Shown: in pieces, positions 42,493 to 52,676 of the stretch | Position numbering within the stretch: position 1 is the first letter of the stretch | Layout: every line of letters begins with the position of its first letter | Source: Raffaelea ambrosiae | Lineage: Eukaryota; Ascomycota; Sordariomycetes; Ophiostomatales; Ophiostomataceae | Direction: 5' to 3' | Assembly: GCA_002778195.1 (NCBI GenBank) | Contig: PCDI01000003.1 | Coordinates: 1,526,295 to 1,590,294 of the forward strand | DNA: 64,000 bases | Notes under the pieces: model-generated | What the model saw: only the letters and a program-made list of their open reading frames with translations | Databases searched by the model: none | What the model was told of the DNA's origin: nothing | Made by a program: the position numbers and the translations under genes

Positions 42493-43459
42493 ATGGTATT
42501 CATCCAGAAACGAGATGTCCGCCTAGGAAGGGGGGGAATTGGTACTTTCTGCAGCCGCAGAAAAACAACGGCCACTGCTTGTCTGGCTAGATGCCTGATA
42601 TCATTGTTTATGTTTTGCCTTGGTTTGTCTCGTCTTCGTTTACACAAGGTTCATGGTGTCATTTCATGTTTGTTGATTTCGTTCGTACGCTTCTTCATGG
42701 GGACAGTGCCACTGGTGGGCACGTCTGCGCAACCTTTGGGTTTGCTGCCAACATTTTCCTTTTGCCCCTTTTGCCTTTTCTTGTCCTTTCTTGTCCCCTC
42801 TTGCTCTTTCTTTGCCGATTTTTTTCTTTCCTCTCCGTAATTCAACGGATGGCTCTTTGCTCCTCTTCCCACTAAAGCCCGGTCTTTTTGAGACAGATAA
42901 CTTCACCAGGTCTTGCTTTTTTATACCTCTTTTTTTTCAGTCCTCTCACACTCTGGCGCACTTGGCCATTCTTGTTTCTAAAGTCTTGTCCCTAAAGTTC
43001 AGAAAATGGAAATAGGTTATCATTGCAAGATCGGGCTTGATTACACACAAAAGGCAGATACTGGAGAGAAGATGACAGGCAAGATACATTAAGCAGGAAG
43101 CCAGACAGGAACCATAGCAGCAAAGCAGGACAGAGACGCTGGAACACATACCAAAATACAACACACTTAAGCACTCCGATGAGGCAGAATATATATACGT
43201 ATCTCGAGTGAAGACAAAGGAAAAAATAAAAAAGACATATGAATAGCTCCAGACGCCCAACGATGCAGACCTCTGCGGGTAACAAAAGAACGCAGAAACC
43301 AATCCCAAGACAAACGAAAGTATCCCCCTGCCCTGTTCACAGCATATGGGGGCAAGAAAAAGTAGCAGTCTGACCCCCCTCCCCTCTGTTATCCAGGATA
43401 GTAGTTTGTTGACCCAACCAACCCCCTCTGGAAAGGGTCTTTGCTAGCGTTTTGTTTAT
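42493..43459. other. Intergenic (convergent 3' ends)
   Basis: 3' flanks of the Ama1-like and SNARE genes. It is T/C-rich at 42760-42950 and no gene is supported. Confidence 0.6.
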
Positions 43460-44537
43460 TTATTTCAAGATGATGATGAGCAGGATCAGCACGATGATCA
43501 GCACGACAATGGCCACCATCTGCTTGCTCTCGCCGGCGGCGCGCGCAAACTTGCCGACGGAGCGGCGCGCGCGGTCCAGCCGCGACTGGTGCCGGTCGAC
43601 CAGCCGGTCGGTCTCCTCCAGCATGGCCGCGTGCGTGTCCAGCTCGTCGCCGATCTGCATGCTCAGCTCGCGCTGCCGGCTGATGCTCGCGCCCAGCGCG
43701 TCCAGGTGCGCGTCCTGGTCGGCCATGATCTGCGTGTGCATCTGGTGCAGCTGCTGGTTGTCGAGGTCGTTGTAGCGCGTCGCGGCGTCGTCGTCTTCCG
43801 GTTCATCGCGGTACGGCTGTTGGTTGAAGAGACCGGCGCGCTGCGCCTCGAGGTCGGTGTCAAAGGGCGACGCCGACGCCGACGAGCCACCGGGCTGCGG
43901 CAGCGGCTTGTCCTGGAACCGGACGGCTTTGGTCGTCTTGGGCTTCGGGGCGGCGGTCGACGAAGACGAGGCGGCGGCTGTTGCTGCTGCTGCTGCTGCT
44001 TCGGGGGTGGTCGCGGCAAAGCCGTGGAACTGCGCGGTCAGGTTGTCGAGCTGCTTCTGCAGGCCGGGCAGGGCGTCGGCGATGTTGAGTGCTTTGCTAG
44101 AGTGAGGGGACATACGGTCAGCGACGGAGAATGTAGATGGAGAGAGGACCCGTTGGCGTCTTGTTCCCTCGCGGACCGGAAGCCGGCCCTAGGGGAGACT
44201 GCAACCCCCCCCTCCCCCCTCCCCCATGGACCATTCACATGCGCCGTTCTCATGCCAGCAGACTCCCCCCCCAAAAGACTTACTTCTCTTCGCCTTCGCT
44301 CTCGAGCCGCTCTTGCTCCCGCTTCAGCGCCTCCAGGCCGTCGCGGAACTGGTCCAGCGACCGCGAGATGTGCCCATCCTGGGCATCGTGGCCCGTGTTG
44401 GCGTCTTCGGCGACCGCAGCTGCTGCTGTGTGGTTGTGATTGCCGTCCAGCAGGTCGACCGACCTGGACCGCTGGCGCTCGAGCAGCGACAGCTTGATGT
44501 GGTCGGCCAGCAGGTAGAGGGCGTTGGGATTGGACAT
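43460..44537 (-). CDS. syn8: Qc-SNARE, Syn8-like
   Basis: A 296-residue membrane-fusion protein of endosomal/vacuolar traffic. Two exons on the minus strand: 44537-44284 and 44096-43460, with a 187-nt intron (GTAAGT...CTCTAG), phase 2. Exon 1 encodes a start (MSNPNALYLLADHIKLSLLE) and an N-terminal helical domain characteristic of fungal Syn8. The t-SNARE coiled coil is at ~residues 205-265, containing RQRELSMQIGDELDTHAAML and DRHQSRLDRAR, with Gln at the expected ionic-layer position. The C-terminal 18 residues form a tail anchor (MVAIVVLIIVLILLIIILK). A polymorphic-looking Ala run (EAAAAAATAAAS) is coded by CTG/GCT repeats near 43980. Symbol by family resemblance. Confidence 0.85.
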
Positions 44538-45084
44538 GGCGGGCGGATGGACTTGGGGGGAAAGTTCGCGACAAAACGTTGAGAGAAAGAGAAGCGTGGG
44601 GAAACAAAACAAAACATAAAAAGAAAAGCGGGCGTTCGGGCGCAAAAACGGGGGCAAGCGACGCTTTGCTGACGATGATTGCTGACCGAGAGGGAGAAGA
44701 GAAAGAAAGTGGCCGTTTCCCTCCGCTTCTGAGACAGGGCAGGACTCCAGACAGGAGATCGGCGACTGCGGTCCGCCGGTCGCTCTGATTGGCCTAAAGA
44801 GGCAAGGTGTGGCTTTAAACTGCGCCCCGCTAGGCTGCATTGGATGGATGGCTTATGTCATACAGGAACCATACACGTGACCACAGCCGTGTCTCAACGC
44901 CCCTGGCGTTGCGGCCGAATGACATCTCGACTGGAAGTTTGCAATGACAGTTCGTGTGTGTATTGTGAAATTATATAAGGGCTGTCGTATTTGGAATTGT
45001 TTCCTTCGAGCTTAAGCCAATTCACTTTTTTTTTTTGTCTTCGTTTCGTTTTCGTTCACACCAGAATTCTCGCTCATCTTCGCT
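44538..45084. other. Divergent intergenic region with TATA box
   Basis: Lies between the SNARE gene (-) and the 45-kb gene (+). TATATAA at 44972-44978 is about 107 bases upstream of ATG 45085 and is the only clear core-promoter element. No gene is supported. Confidence 0.5.
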
Positions 45085-46596
45085 ATGGACCACCCGCTTC
45101 CTCCCATGCAAGGCTGGGACACAGCCAACCCGCCTTCCGAATTCCATTTCCCTTCTGAATGTGCACTTGAGAGAATTGATATCGTTGTGACGACCAACGC
45201 GAAACCAGGGCATTGGCTGGACATTGGAATTGCCTGGACCTGGCCTGAACCTCCGCGACGCCCACCAGCGTCTCAGCAACATACCGGGTCCCAGGTCACG
45301 GCAGCCCGCGAAACCGAAATAAAATATCACGAGTGGTTGCAGCGGCCAAAGGAACCTGATGGCCACAGCAGAGCACGATGGCGGATTCTCGACTTGGACG
45401 ATGAGTATCTAGAGCGCCTATTTTCCCTACCCCGAATCGAGCAGGTCCTCGTCGCCGTGCAGGCTCCGCAGCAGGCCCGACAAGGAAGTTTCTTGATGCC
45501 GTGGCAATGATTCGACAATTCACACATGTTGAGCGTCTTCATGTGCATTATACCTTGGGTGCAGACAAGAGGACGGCGCATCTCCCTGAGGCGCCTGCGG
45601 CGGGCAATTTTTTGGGAGACAGCGCTGTTCGCCGGGGTCGACCATGTTGTTCAACACAAGCCAGCAGTCAAGCTCGGCGACAAATTTGCCGGCATTGCCT
45701 CTCATGAGTACTTGCTGCTCCCATTTGGTGACAGCAGTCTCGACGTGCGTTATCCGCAGTTTACCTTCTCGCCGATGCCGCACCCATGCTTCAGCCAATT
45801 CTTTAGTATGTCAATCCCAGACCTTCAAGAAGAGTGCTTTGGTTGGTACGACCGCCAACACCCGTTTTGTGGCCGAATGAACAACCTGATCAAGAGGCCG
45901 GTTTCGGATTTTATGGAAGCCGCATACGGCGGAGACCTCACGGAGGCAGACCCTAAACGTCCCCACGAAGGACAGACTGTCTTCTTTGATATAATTAGAC
46001 TGGGCGGCGCAGCAGAGTTGATCAACATTGTGAAGCAGACAATAGTTGGCGATGAGCCACAGATCTCGACAAGGACCAGCTATACCGTAAACATGGGCTT
46101 TCGCTCAGAATTTCAGCGCCGAATCGCGTTCCGCAAATGCAGCAAGGCTGAGTGGGTAGCTGACTGCCGTCGCAACTACCGTTTCGATCTCTTTTACCAC
46201 ATGCAGGATGAATATCTGCGAGAAATGGCCGGCAACTCTGAGATTGCTCTCTGCGAAGGCCAGACAGCAAAAGGACCTCTGGGAGGCAGCACGGACTGGC
46301 TGCGTTTGCACTGGCTGCGCTCATGGCACTGCTCCAAACCGATCAACTTCTTTTCGTCAAAAAACACGCGCCATGCTAAATATGTGCATCATCACGGCCC
46401 GAATTCAAAGAGGGATGGGATGCCATATGCTGCGACCATCCTCATGGCCTTGACCGATCCAAAAATACATTGGCTCACTGCCATGCCGCAACCAGCATGC
46501 AACCATCTCCAGTCCATCACGCTTCCCGAAACACGCCACAAGGGGGGTGCATGTGATAGGAAATCGCAGGATCCACTTAAGGATTTGTGGAATTAA
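45085..46596 (+). pseudogene. Unknown fungal protein, frame-broken
   Basis: No domain is recognised. An upstream frame (141 codons, MDHPLPPMQGWD...) ends at TGA 45508-45510, and the same frame reopens to 46596. Around the break a second frame looks more protein-like: FLDAVAMIRQFTHVERLHVHY, 45489-45560. The sequence therefore seems to leave the first frame near 45455-45490 and return near 45580-45640. No good GT...AG intron repairs both shifts, so two compensating small indels, or one assembly error, are likely. The C-terminal 300 codons are well composed (YTVNMGFRSEFQRR, NYRFDLFYHMQDEY). A TATA box lies ~107 bases upstream of the start. It may be a recent pseudogene or a sequencing artefact in an intact gene. 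Confidence 0.45.
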
Positions 46597-47008
46597 GCAT
46601 ATCCTCGAGGGTTAAGATGGCCAGGCGTGATCACATAGGCCAGAACAGACCAGGGCAACTTTTGCTGCAGACACAGGAAATGGGACCCTTGCGAGAGTCG
46701 AGCTCCTACTTGGGGATGTGGCTCCGCATGTACACATTGCGGTCAAATGTTTAACGAAATCATGCACAGCACTGCTGGCTGATAGTCGTTGATTTCCTCG
46801 GAGTCTCGCAGAGACCAGCCAAGTACTCACACCCGCCGCCGCGTGAAGGCCACTCTCATGGGCAGGCTTCCTCTTGCCAGACACTTGTCTGCATTCCTGC
46901 CTTTTAAAAAGAGAGGAGCCCGCTAGTCATCCCCATTTCGCTTGAGTGCCCACCCGCCAGCTCAACAAAAAAAAAAAAAAAAAGACCGCTAGGGGGGAAC
47001 AACTCACC
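46597..47008. other. Intergenic region
   Basis: No gene supported. A 17-base A run lies at 46967-46983. Confidence 0.55.
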
Positions 47009-48108
47009 TTAGCCACCATCCCACCCTGACTCCAATTCGTCAATGAAGCTGTCAACGTGCACGGCGTCCTCGTGCTGATCACTCGCATCTACCCCCCCCT
47101 CGTCTTTCGACTTCGCCTGCTCAATTTCCTGTTTCTCCTTGATTTCCGATTTAAGAGTCTTCTGCATTTGTGTAAGTTTCTTGCAATGTCGCAATCAATA
47201 TCCACACCTAACTCGCCCGACACTTCAGGGCGAGTTCCTTGGCATCCTGTAGCGTCAGACCGTTCTCCGTTGAACTACTCAGCGCCAGAGACTCAAACTG
47301 TCGCACTATCGCATCCACGTGCCCGGCAATGTGCTCTCCAATCAGCTCATTTATTGCTTGTCGACCATCATCTTCTCTCCGCGGACCATGAAGAATTTGT
47401 CTTAGACAACCTTTATCGAACAGCCGCCTTGGCACTTCGCTGACCGGACGTCATCAGAGTGGTGAGTTACCGCGATGGACGGACAAGATGATGTCTGACG
47501 GGAAATTAGCAGCAGCTCAAAAAACACAAGACGAATAATCGGTAGGACTCTCACTCGTATACGCATGGTGGAGTTGGCAGGATGCTGATCCCGGAACTCG
47601 CCGTGAAAAGGTCACTTCCTGTCCCCAGCGGTAGCCCCTTGGCCTTTTTCCTTTGCAGTGTTTCTGGCTCCTCTTTGTGCTTGTCCAGAGTCGTTGCGCC
47701 GTCCTTGGAAGTCGGCTCCTTCACACCGCGTCGGCCGTCCAACAAATCGGCCTCCTTGATGTAATCCGGAAGTTGTTCCCAAGTTGTCTGCCATTTGCAA
47801 TATCTTTCAGGCATCAGATCGTACAGCTGAGATCGGTGTCTTTGCAAGAGATCATCTCTCTCCGTGCGTCCCAGTTGCCTTCTGTGGCTGTGGAAAGCGT
47901 TGTTGCGGTCGGCGTATGATTGTATTGCGGTGAGCGCCACATCCAGGCTGATAGGGGGCTGAGTCGAATTGCCGAGCCTTAGAAGGTCTGGCGCGAACCC
48001 AGGCGTCGATTCCGCAGCTTTTTGGAGAGCATCGGGCGTCAGACTTTCGCTTTCGGAGAGTTTGCATGCTTCCTTCAACCTCTTCACCGCCGTCATAGCT
48101 AATCTCAT
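47009..48108 (-). CDS. Unknown helical protein, multi-exon
   Basis: Probable gene of unknown function. The first recognisable exon (from ATG 48108, MRLAMTAVKRL) runs to about 47554. It ends at a GTGAGA donor, and joins a CAG acceptor near 47444 into VPRRLFDKGCLRQILHGP...HIAGHVDAIVRQFESLAL. A further coding block, QKTLKSEIKEKQEIEQAK...DELESGWDGG, lies at 47009-47170 and ends in a stop. The junction between the last two blocks is not resolved; candidate donors near 47215 are weak and one is GC-type. The protein is charged, mostly helical and probably coiled-coil near its end. An upstream exon beyond 48120 is possible, since a GTATCG...TTGTAG intron-like segment lies at 48115-48180. No family is recognised. 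Confidence 0.45.
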
Positions 48109-49511
48109 GGGATCTCTACAATGCAAGAAGAACTGTCTCTGATTAGCAGCATCGCGAAGGGTGTTGAGCACGATACCTGCATGGTCTCCGCGGAATAAGA
48201 GAAAAGAAAAGAAGAATAGAAAAATGAAAGAATGAAAGAATAGAGGGAAAAATAAATAATGAAGGGAAAAAACGTCTGAAGAGAAAGAAAAGAAGTAGGG
48301 AGCGGGAGTGGCGGGCAGAGGAGGGGTAGAAGCAGTCGCGTTGCCAAACGTTGACAAGACGGATCAGTCAACTCGCTTCCTCAGTCATCCTCTGTCAGCG
48401 TCTGTTAGATTCTCAAAATAGCAGGAGCGACCCAGGACCATTTGTTTACTTATTGCCTATTTGAGGACAGTCTATCCAGTTCCCCCTTTTCTCGAACGCT
48501 CTCTGCTTAATTATCAGCCAATATTGGGGGCAACAAAATCAACTATTTGCCATTCATTTCGGGGGGTTTTTTTTTGGGGGGGGGGGGGGCGAATTTCTTT
48601 CCCGTTACCGGGTTAGCCTGTACTGATTGAAAGAAAACCGTGTGTTGCATTGGTAGCTCCTTCCCCGACTGATTTGTGCCGTCCCTTTCTCATTTGTGTC
48701 CACAAGACTGGTGCTTTCCGTTAATTCGCAGATCCCGGAACTGGTATGCACGTGACTGACTGTACGTAACAAAATCTCGTGTTTGCTTCTCAATCCTTCT
48801 AGGTAGCTGTTCCTGGACCATGCTTCCCCGAGCTGCCAACATCAATGCCACGGGGCCACCGAGATTCATCCACGCATCAAGTTATGAGCAATAATATCAT
48901 TAATATTTTGATCTTAGTTCAAATCTAAAATAATTATCTTAAAGTGTTTTGAAACGACCATATTATAATATACTATTTTCGTTTTACGCGGGTGAATGTG
49001 AAAGAGAAGCAATTGGTGAAAAAAAAAAAGAAAAAAAGAAAAAACAGACATAAACTTCTATCAAGGTGTGGACATTGCAAAGCAATCAATTATGTCCCGC
49101 ACCAGGGCAATTTTCTTACAATGCAGACTTGACATGACCCCCCCCCCCCTTTTTTTTTTTTTTTTGACCGGGTTTCAGTTTTCCTCTCTCAATGGAATGT
49201 CCCCTCGTCCCCTTTCCCCAGGCAGTAAGGGGAATAAACGACGTAGAAAGTGAAGCACGAGCACCAGAGTTCAGAAGGTAAGAATAATTGTAGTGGAGCA
49301 CCCTCTAGACTCGCCTGTCTCGACTTTATCGCACGATGACCGCGCATTTCTATAGCTCAGTCATAATTCGATTGCTTCCTTGCTATCGCCGTAGAAGGTG
49401 GCATCAACTGCTTTTTTGTCTTTCTAAACAGAAACGTCTCAACTCCCATGTGCTGCATTTTATTCGGGTTCCTTCCCGTCCCTAATCAACAAAGATCATC
49501 TGTATGCCGAC
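48109..49511. other. Intergenic with AT-rich island
   Basis: A 1.4-kb gene-free stretch. It contains A/G-rich and T-rich runs, homopolymers at 48569-48590 (T then G) and 49139-49165 (C then T), and an AT-rich island at 48885-48985 (ataatatcattaatatttt...). The island may be a short RIP-altered remnant. No gene supported. Confidence 0.5.
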
Positions 49512-52229
49512 CTAACCACCTTCTTCCACCGAGCCCTCACTCTCAAAAAAAACACGATGAAAGTCGCGAAAGTCGGACGACATCCAAGAAAAATCGATCC
49601 GGAAATCACCACTCAATTTGCCCCGGCAAGCAGAGGTAGTTACTCCCAACCAGTCAAAAGCGGCATGGGATGGTGGCATCCACTCTTGTAAATCTTCTGT
49701 GAAGGTAGCCACATGATCCGTGTACTTTAGAAGATCATCCATATTCCGGGGACTGTGCCATCTGATCATACTGCTCATAGTCGTCCTTTTGAAGGGCTTA
49801 AAGTAGTGTAAATAAGCTTCCCATTCAGCGCTTTTTCCAAGACTGACAGCGGCTGGGATGACAGCCTTCTCTCCTGGATATCTAAATCCGACTGCCATGG
49901 CAGGGTTACCCTTCAGCGGAGTTGGCGCGGCAACGATAAGAACTTCTGCGGGCACTTCTGCGCCAAACCTAAGCCAGACGACAAGTTCATTCCAGATTGC
50001 CTCGGGGACGCTGTTTTTGTTGGAACTGGCAATAGAAAATAGCCAAATCAAAAGTATAGTCCTCCAGGGCGAGTTTTGAATTTTTTTAGACGGGGGAAAG
50101 TTTTGTTTCGAATCTAACCAGTCGAGCCATGTCCCAAATGAGAATTTACTCTTTGTTGGTACATATCGTGGATTTGGCGGGTATGCAGTATTTGGGGAGA
50201 TGCCACTTTGTAGTACACTCTCCACAACGGGGGAGAAATCCGGGAAGATGCCGTGGTGAAGTCTTTTAACTGCACATACGCGAAGAGACACGAGCATGAG
50301 GAGCCTCCCGAGAGGGTTTTTAAGCCAGTGAGAGTCCTTTAACTTTGAACACACATAGTCGACCAGCGGTACTGCCATAGAGGTCAAAAGAAAAACCAGA
50401 GGGACAAGACGTCCATAGCGGGGGATACTCAGGCTTGTGTCGACTTCTGTCTTTCGTAGCCAAAGCCACAGGGTTTCGTCTGTGACACTCTGTATAGAGG
50501 CGTCGATTTGATCCAATAAAGCAAGAATTCGTGGTATCCCCACGATAGGCGCAAGACCTGTTGATGGTATAGAGCAGCTCACGACTTGTTCCAACCGTAT
50601 GGGTATTATAAATTGCCTGTTTTTGGCCAAACCCTCGAGTCTGGACTCGGCCAGGCAGGTGCTGAAAACTCCCTCTGCAATCCAAATGTCGTCCAAATGC
50701 CACTTTGTGGCAATATCTGGTAGTGCACAGGATAGATAATCGAACGCCGAGCGATGGGTGAACTCGGCAGAATGCACAAATTCCGAGTCGCAGACTTCTA
50801 CAAGGCCCTTGCACCAACTTTGTAATCGTGAGACCGTCTCGCAAGTTCGGACATCGTACTCCTGACGGAGAATGCGGCGCGGGATGGGGAACGCGATATG
50901 CTTGCTCCCCTCGCTGGAGACATCGCCCTCAAATGCGTCGAAGATGTAAGAGAGGCCGATTAACGAGATTGGCATCTTAGGAAAATAAAGATTATCACCA
51001 AACACGTCGCCAATGTATTTGCCATGAATTCGTAGTATCATGGCTAAGATGAAATATGCCCCGCGAGAATGATGCTTGGGGATGCTCTCCAATATCCGAG
51101 TGAAGAAGCTGTCCAGTTCCTTTGGCGCCCCGTGGACCAGTCGCTCAAGTGCTGGCAACGAAGTTTTTGTGGCAAGTTCCTCCTCGATCAAATTCAGCAC
51201 AAGCACAACCCATAGAAAGACACCTTCAGCGTTCCAGGCAATTGACTCTGGCAGACAGTGGCTTGCCTCAGGGTGAGAGTGCGCGAAGAGTTCAAAGTTC
51301 GGATTGGACTTGAGCCTACTTCGCGCCAATTTTTTACTGTCTGTATACGTGAGCGAGTGAAGCGTGACGCCCGTTGCCGATGCAAAGGCACTGAAAATCG
51401 GTGCCTCCTCGCGGCTCGATACGCAAAGCTTGATGCTGTTGAACTCCGTCGTCCAGCCGTTGAGCTTGTTGCAGAAGCTCCATGAAGATTCTTTGGTCGA
51501 TTCTTCGGCCGACTCGTCAAACTCGTCCAGTCCGTCGATAAAGAGGCATATCTTAAAAGCGGCCACAACCTCCTCGTTCTTCAGCAACCGGTTGAAAGCG
51601 AGACGGACATGGCTGTCAGGGATAGTCGATCCCGCCGGCATCGCCGCCATCTGTACCATGTGCGGTGAGGCATGCTGCTTCGGGTTCCAGTGCTCAGGAA
51701 ATAGCAGTTTCGTAATATCAGGACAGCCTTCCACGATGTCGTAAAGGAGCCCACGCAACAGCCCGCGCATGGTCTTTTGCTCGGCTGTCCCCGGTGTCCA
51801 AAAAAAGAAGCGCGACAAGATGAGTTGCTTGCCATCTGTGGCCGCCCATTGCTGCAAGAGCTTCCGCGTTGTCTCATGCGTAGCCAGATACTTGGTAAGT
51901 GTCGACTTGCCACACCCGGGCTTCCCTGCAATGTGGAACACGCCCGAGCCTGCCTCGAGCCACTCCCGCAAGTCCTCTGCGAACAGGGATCTGTCTTCGA
52001 CCTGCCATTCCTCGTCATCCGAGTCACCAGAGAGCGTGGAGAAGGAAGAGGGAGAGTCGTCGTCACTCGAGTCTTCACGTTCTTGGAAAACCCAGGAGAA
52101 GGTGTCCCCATCGGGACAACTGATCTCCTCAAAGCGCTTGCCTGCCGTAGCGGGCCACAGGGCGCGGAGAATGGCTCTATGGTTTATCGCCTCCAAAGAC
52201 TCTTTGGACAGGGTCATCATTTTTTTCAT
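49512..52229 (-). CDS. NACHT-domain NLR-like STAND protein
   Basis: A 905-residue, intronless STAND NTPase. The N-terminus before the NTPase is only ~80 residues, acidic and Ser-rich (DSSDDDSPSS). The NACHT core has Walker A AGKPGCGKST (residues 101-110) and Walker B ICLFIDGLDEFD (~227-237), then a sensor-like CVSSRE (~269). A winged-helix-like region follows (residues ~300-560; SIAWNAEGVFLWVVLVLN). The last ~340 residues are unassigned, helical, with no WD40, ankyrin or TPR repeats. Fungal NLRs usually carry an N-terminal effector (HET, SesB, HeLo, Nephrocystin-3-like) and often C-terminal repeats; both are missing. An AG (TTCTAG) lies just upstream of the start, so an undetected 5' exon is conceivable. 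It is divergently arranged with the NYN/CCCH gene, sharing 447 bases of promoter. Possible role in non-self recognition (inference). Confidence 0.82.
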   Translation of the reverse strand: MKKMMTLSKESLEAINHRAILRALWPATAGKRFEEISCPDGDTFSWVFQEREDSSDDDSPSSFSTLSGDSDDEEWQVEDRSLFAEDLREWLEAGSGVFHIAGKPGCGKSTLTKYLATHETTRKLLQQWAATDGKQLILSRFFFWTPGTAEQKTMRGLLRGLLYDIVEGCPDITKLLFPEHWNPKQHASPHMVQMAAMPAGSTIPDSHVRLAFNRLLKNEEVVAAFKICLFIDGLDEFDESAEESTKESSWSFCNKLNGWTTEFNSIKLCVSSREEAPIFSAFASATGVTLHSLTYTDSKKLARSRLKSNPNFELFAHSHPEASHCLPESIAWNAEGVFLWVVLVLNLIEEELATKTSLPALERLVHGAPKELDSFFTRILESIPKHHSRGAYFILAMILRIHGKYIGDVFGDNLYFPKMPISLIGLSYIFDAFEGDVSSEGSKHIAFPIPRRILRQEYDVRTCETVSRLQSWCKGLVEVCDSEFVHSAEFTHRSAFDYLSCALPDIATKWHLDDIWIAEGVFSTCLAESRLEGLAKNRQFIIPIRLEQVVSCSIPSTGLAPIVGIPRILALLDQIDASIQSVTDETLWLWLRKTEVDTSLSIPRYGRLVPLVFLLTSMAVPLVDYVCSKLKDSHWLKNPLGRLLMLVSLRVCAVKRLHHGIFPDFSPVVESVLQSGISPNTAYPPNPRYVPTKSKFSFGTWLDWLDSKQNFPPSKKIQNSPWRTILLIWLFSIASSNKNSVPEAIWNELVVWLRFGAEVPAEVLIVAAPTPLKGNPAMAVGFRYPGEKAVIPAAVSLGKSAEWEAYLHYFKPFKRTTMSSMIRWHSPRNMDDLLKYTDHVATFTEDLQEWMPPSHAAFDWLGVTTSACRGKLSGDFRIDFSWMSSDFRDFHRVFFESEGSVEEGG

Positions 52230-52676
52230 CGCCTCTAGAATAATGGTATGGAAAAGTACTGTGTTTGTTTACACAAAGCGTTGGAATCATATTGATCCTG
52301 CCTTTTTTTATTTGAAACGCACAAACTGTAGTATTGACGTACATATTTGTGGATTTACATTTACATTTCGTGCATTGTGTAGACTTCATAGGCCGGTCAG
52401 CGGTGGTTGCTGGGCGATTTCCTTGCCATGACGGACAGGGGCAACACGCGATCCCCTTGTCGTTAGCAAGGCATCCCAGTCCATACAATATGCCTCGGTA
52501 GCCCGGTCAAAATTTTGTCTGGGTATGTGTTTTTGATTTAACTGGCCTCCAAAACGGCTGCAGGGGGGGGGGGTGTTCCACGCATGCCTATATAACCCCG
52601 CGACAATTCTTTGTACCCCTCCATGAGGCCTACCGACCAGAATTGTTTTTCCCACTACATCTACGCGAATGTTGCC
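52230..52676. other. Shared divergent promoter, NLR and NYN/CCCH genes
   Basis: A 447-base region between two divergent genes. It contains a G10 run at 52564-52573 and a TATA box for the plus-strand gene at 52589-52595. No convincing 5' coding exon for the NLR is found in it. Confidence 0.55.
52589..52595 (+). promoter_or_regulatory. TATA box of NYN/CCCH gene
   Basis: TATATAA. With transcription starting ~30 bases downstream (~52620), the Met at 52623 would be on the cap. The position therefore favours the in-frame Met at 52677 as the true start. Confidence 0.5.

Noticed and set aside
52623..52676. Met at 52623 as start of the NYN/CCCH protein
   Set aside because: It is only 28 bases downstream of the TATA box, at the expected transcription start, and its extra 18 residues are not part of the coiled-coil family start.
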